DNA of 20,707 nucleotides from a virus, in the IMG/VR virus record IMGVR_UViG_3300005915_000153, positions 1-20,707 of that record, one strand, 5' to 3'. The notes beneath the pieces were generated by a model that saw only the letters and a list, made by a program, of their open reading frames with translations, had not been told where the DNA came from and made no database searches. A program made the position numbers and the translations under genes. Within the stretch, counting starts at the first letter, position 1, and the number at the start of each line of letters is the position of its first letter. Shown one piece after another: positions 18,863-20,707 of this stretch.

Positions 18863-20707
18863 TTACCACAAATTGTAATCCGGGATGTCAACCCTAGGAA
18901 ATCCGATATAAGCCGAGAGGGCGAAACTGTCCCCTTGACTCAGCATTTTGTTAATTGTCGAGGCTGACGCGAAGAACGACCCTTCCGGGATACCATACGG
19001 TCTGGGACCACCAAGATAATTACCCCATGAGTTCATAATCAAACCCATCGGGTATTTAGCATCATCAACGTATCCAGCAATGAGCATACAGTGGTGCCAT
19101 GGTCGCCGCCCGCGCATACACTCTCCTCGACTGTTGCGATCTCCCATTTGGAAGCCAACATTCGAGCAAACTGCAATTGGAGAACCATTATACAAACAGT
19201 CCCTAGCGTCTTCCCAAGACTCTACTAACGCCACTGTCTTGACAGGGTGGAGCTTACATAGTGGCTCAAGTTCATCAGGCACTCCAACGTATCCCAATTT
19301 ACGAGCCTTTTCACCACTGTACGTAGTGAAATCGTAAAGGCCATCGAGGTACTTTTTCCGCTGCAAGGTGCCGTATTCTTTCACAAATTCGGCAGCCCAC
19401 GCCCCTACGGAACCGTCCCCTTTGATGTTCTCTCCGCCTATTTCAACTCTCGACCCTGCATAAATGATTTCTGTTGCTGCACAGCCACCCCAAATCTCGG
19501 GCTTATTGTGCATCATAATTTGTGTGGACCCAAGTACATCAACCCCTAAACCAAATCCGTCCCCAACACAGTTGTGCGTGGAATATCCATTAGCAATGAA
19601 TGAATGGTCCTCTTCCACGACTAAACAATAAACCGTAGTCTCGGCCCGTGAAATTGTTGACAATTTCTTTATTTTTCGTTGCAGTCCATATTCCGAACTT
19701 TTCAATTTTTTATAGTTTGGAAATGTTACTGCAAGCTTGGAGGCCATTTGTGGGTAAAGTTTCATAGCTGCTTGAGTGGCAAAATCAATCGTCCATGCTT
19801 GGGCGCGCGTTCCATATCGGCTATTTTTACTGATACGGGGATTAAGTTGGCAGTTATTAGCTGAGTAAAACAAGCCACGAATAAGTTCTTTGGAAACACT
19901 TACGCCACTACAAGCTAATCGAGGCCATTTTGACGTTTTTGGCTCACGTATTCTAAAGTGACCGTCCCCAGCGAGCCAACCACGAATACACGCAAGCTGC
20001 ACCTCTTCCGTCGCCGTGAATATTTCAGTCGGTACATTCTTAGAGTAAGTATTACCAGGCACTAACTCTTTGAAGAATGTCGCAACTGCTGTACTTTGAC
20101 AACGAACATATCTTACAGTTGGTTTGCTTGGCACAGAGTATTGCTGGCAAGGAACCCCAAAAATTTCTTCAATAGACGCTGCAATCTTATTGCCAAATTC
20201 AACTTCTAAATGACTAAGGTTAAAATCCACCTTCTGCCAGGTATCAGTCGCTTTGCTACAGCCACCCTCAGCGAGATAAGCCCCTAAGACCCAGGCTAAT
20301 TTTTCGTCAAGCTGAATATATCTGTGGCACCATTTGTGTGATCCTTTGGCGCGAATTTTATTATCTACTGCCTGTGCGTCAGGTAGAAAATCTAAAAGAT
20401 CATAAACTTTGGCCGTTGGTGCTCCGCGATAACCTTGAAGAAAAACTGAATCCTTATTTCTTAAACTCTTAGCCGCTACCCATCCTTTTTGTGTCCAGAA
20501 TAAGTGGTCCGGGGTGCAGGTCACACGCTCGTTGTACCCTTTGGCTTCAACGGTTATTAAGCGACCAGAGTATGATTTCCTAATTGTTCGGGTGACTGTT
20601 CGGGGGTTGCCTAAATGGCTAACTACCTTTTCACCAATTTTGATTTTCTCAATTTTCTTTCGGCTGCCATCAGCCATTGTAACTAACGTGCCTGCGGTAT
20701 AACAGTC
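18863..20707 (-). CDS. Papain-like (C1) cysteine peptidase interrupted by an intein, 5' end outside the window
   Basis: The frame is open to the right edge, so the N-terminal extein is missing except for one Asp codon. After removal of the intein (19571-20704) the chain would run D-CVGDGFGLGVDVLGS and on for 235 residues. The first Cys (19568-19570) is the expected catalytic Cys of the C1 family and also the +1 residue used in splicing. The other active-site residues are visible: His in RRPWHHCMLIAGYVD (about 19091-19096) and Asn in MNSWGNYLGG (19031-19033). The Cys-His and Cys-Asn distances (about 158 and 179 residues) are close to those of papain. The extein has at least seven Cys. It is the first visible gene of an operon with two exported thioredoxin-like proteins. 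Target proteins are unknown. Confidence 0.88.
   Translation of the reverse strand, partial: DCYTAGTLVTMADGSRKKIEKIKIGEKVVSHLGNPRTVTRTIRKSYSGRLITVEAKGYNERVTCTPDHLFWTQKGWVAAKSLRNKDSVFLQGYRGAPTAKVYDLLDFLPDAQAVDNKIRAKGSHKWCHRYIQLDEKLAWVLGAYLAEGGCSKATDTWQKVDFNLSHLEVEFGNKIAASIEEIFGVPCQQYSVPSKPTVRYVRCQSTAVATFFKELVPGNTYSKNVPTEIFTATEEVQLACIRGWLAGDGHFRIREPKTSKWPRLACSGVSVSKELIRGLFYSANNCQLNPRISKNSRYGTRAQAWTIDFATQAAMKLYPQMASKLAVTFPNYKKLKSSEYGLQRKIKKLSTISRAETTVYCLVVEEDHSFIANGYSTHNCVGDGFGLGVDVLGSTQIMMHNKPEIWGGCAATEIIYAGSRVEIGGENIKGDGSVGAWAAEFVKEYGTLQRKKYLDGLYDFTTYSGEKARKLGYVGVPDELEPLCKLHPVKTVALVESWEDARDCLYNGSPIAVCSNVGFQMGDRNSRGECMRGRRPWHHCMLIAGYVDDAKYPMGLIMNSWGNYLGGPRPYGIPEGSFFASASTINKMLSQGDSFALSAYIGFPRVDIPDYNLW
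19571..20704 (-). mobile_element. Full-length intein with LAGLIDADG homing endonuclease
   Basis: The 378-residue intein starts at Cys1 (20702-20704) and ends at His377-Asn378. Splicing blocks are complete: block A CYTAGTLVTMADGSRKKIEK; block B RVTCTPDHLFW with Thr64 and His67; block F VYCLVVEEDHSFIANGY; and block G STHN followed by Cys+1. The endonuclease between blocks B and F has two LAGLIDADG-type motifs: WVLGAYLAEGG (about residues 138-148) with Glu as acidic residue, and CIRGWLAGDGHF (about 239-250) with Asp. So both splicing and homing look intact. It interrupts the peptidase exactly at its catalytic cysteine, so the peptidase is inactive until splicing is finished. Confidence 0.93.

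Overview
The window is part of the late (virion and packaging) region of a tailed double-stranded DNA bacteriophage or prophage. Every supported gene lies on the minus strand. Genes are packed tightly, with many ATGA, GTGA, TAATG or TGA-ATG junctions, and most starts have AGGAG-like Shine-Dalgarno sequences, so the host is bacterial and uses the standard bacterial code. No sheath gene is visible. A tail tube protein is followed by a tail assembly chaperone with a -1 frameshift extension, which points to a long non-contractile (siphovirus-like) tail. The capsid, however, is of the P22 coat type. The host cannot be named from this sequence.

Read in the direction of transcription (from base 20707 down to 1), the first block (20707 to 16037) encodes a papain-like C1 cysteine peptidase carrying a complete intein with a LAGLIDADG endonuclease, two exported thioredoxin-like proteins, a multi-pass membrane protein with a CPYC motif, a GIY-YIG homing endonuclease, a small two-helix membrane protein and a one-helix membrane protein with a Lys-Pro-Glu tandem repeat. 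This block looks like an envelope-acting module. The second block (16036 to 10984) holds a Lys/Pro/Glu-rich protein, the GpA-type large terminase, an endonuclease VII-like HNH gene, a very Arg-rich protein and the portal. No small terminase is recognised.

The third block (10980 to 4172) holds a small beta-rich virion protein, a large beta-helix fibre or tailspike with degenerate internal repeats, a small ribbon-helix-helix-like protein, a head-tail adaptor, the scaffold, the major capsid protein, a strong hairpin terminator and a one-helix membrane protein. The last block (4146 to 1) holds a second endonuclease VII-like HNH gene, a head-closure protein, a tail terminator protein, a second GIY-YIG endonuclease, the tail tube, a hairpin, the tail chaperone with its frameshift product, and the start of another tail gene cut by the window edge.

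The most unusual points are: (1) five homing-type nucleases in about 20 kb, one of them in an intein inserted exactly at the catalytic cysteine of the peptidase; (2) that peptidase sitting in one operon with two exported thioredoxin-like proteins and a Cys-motif membrane protein; (3) a near-identical N-terminal peptide on the capsid and scaffold proteins; (4) a frameshift chaperone lacking a classical two-tRNA heptamer; and (5) an alternative reading frame inside a thioredoxin gene that itself looks protein-coding. No stretch longer than about 110 bases lacks a gene. No tRNA, rRNA, CRISPR array or insertion sequence was seen.
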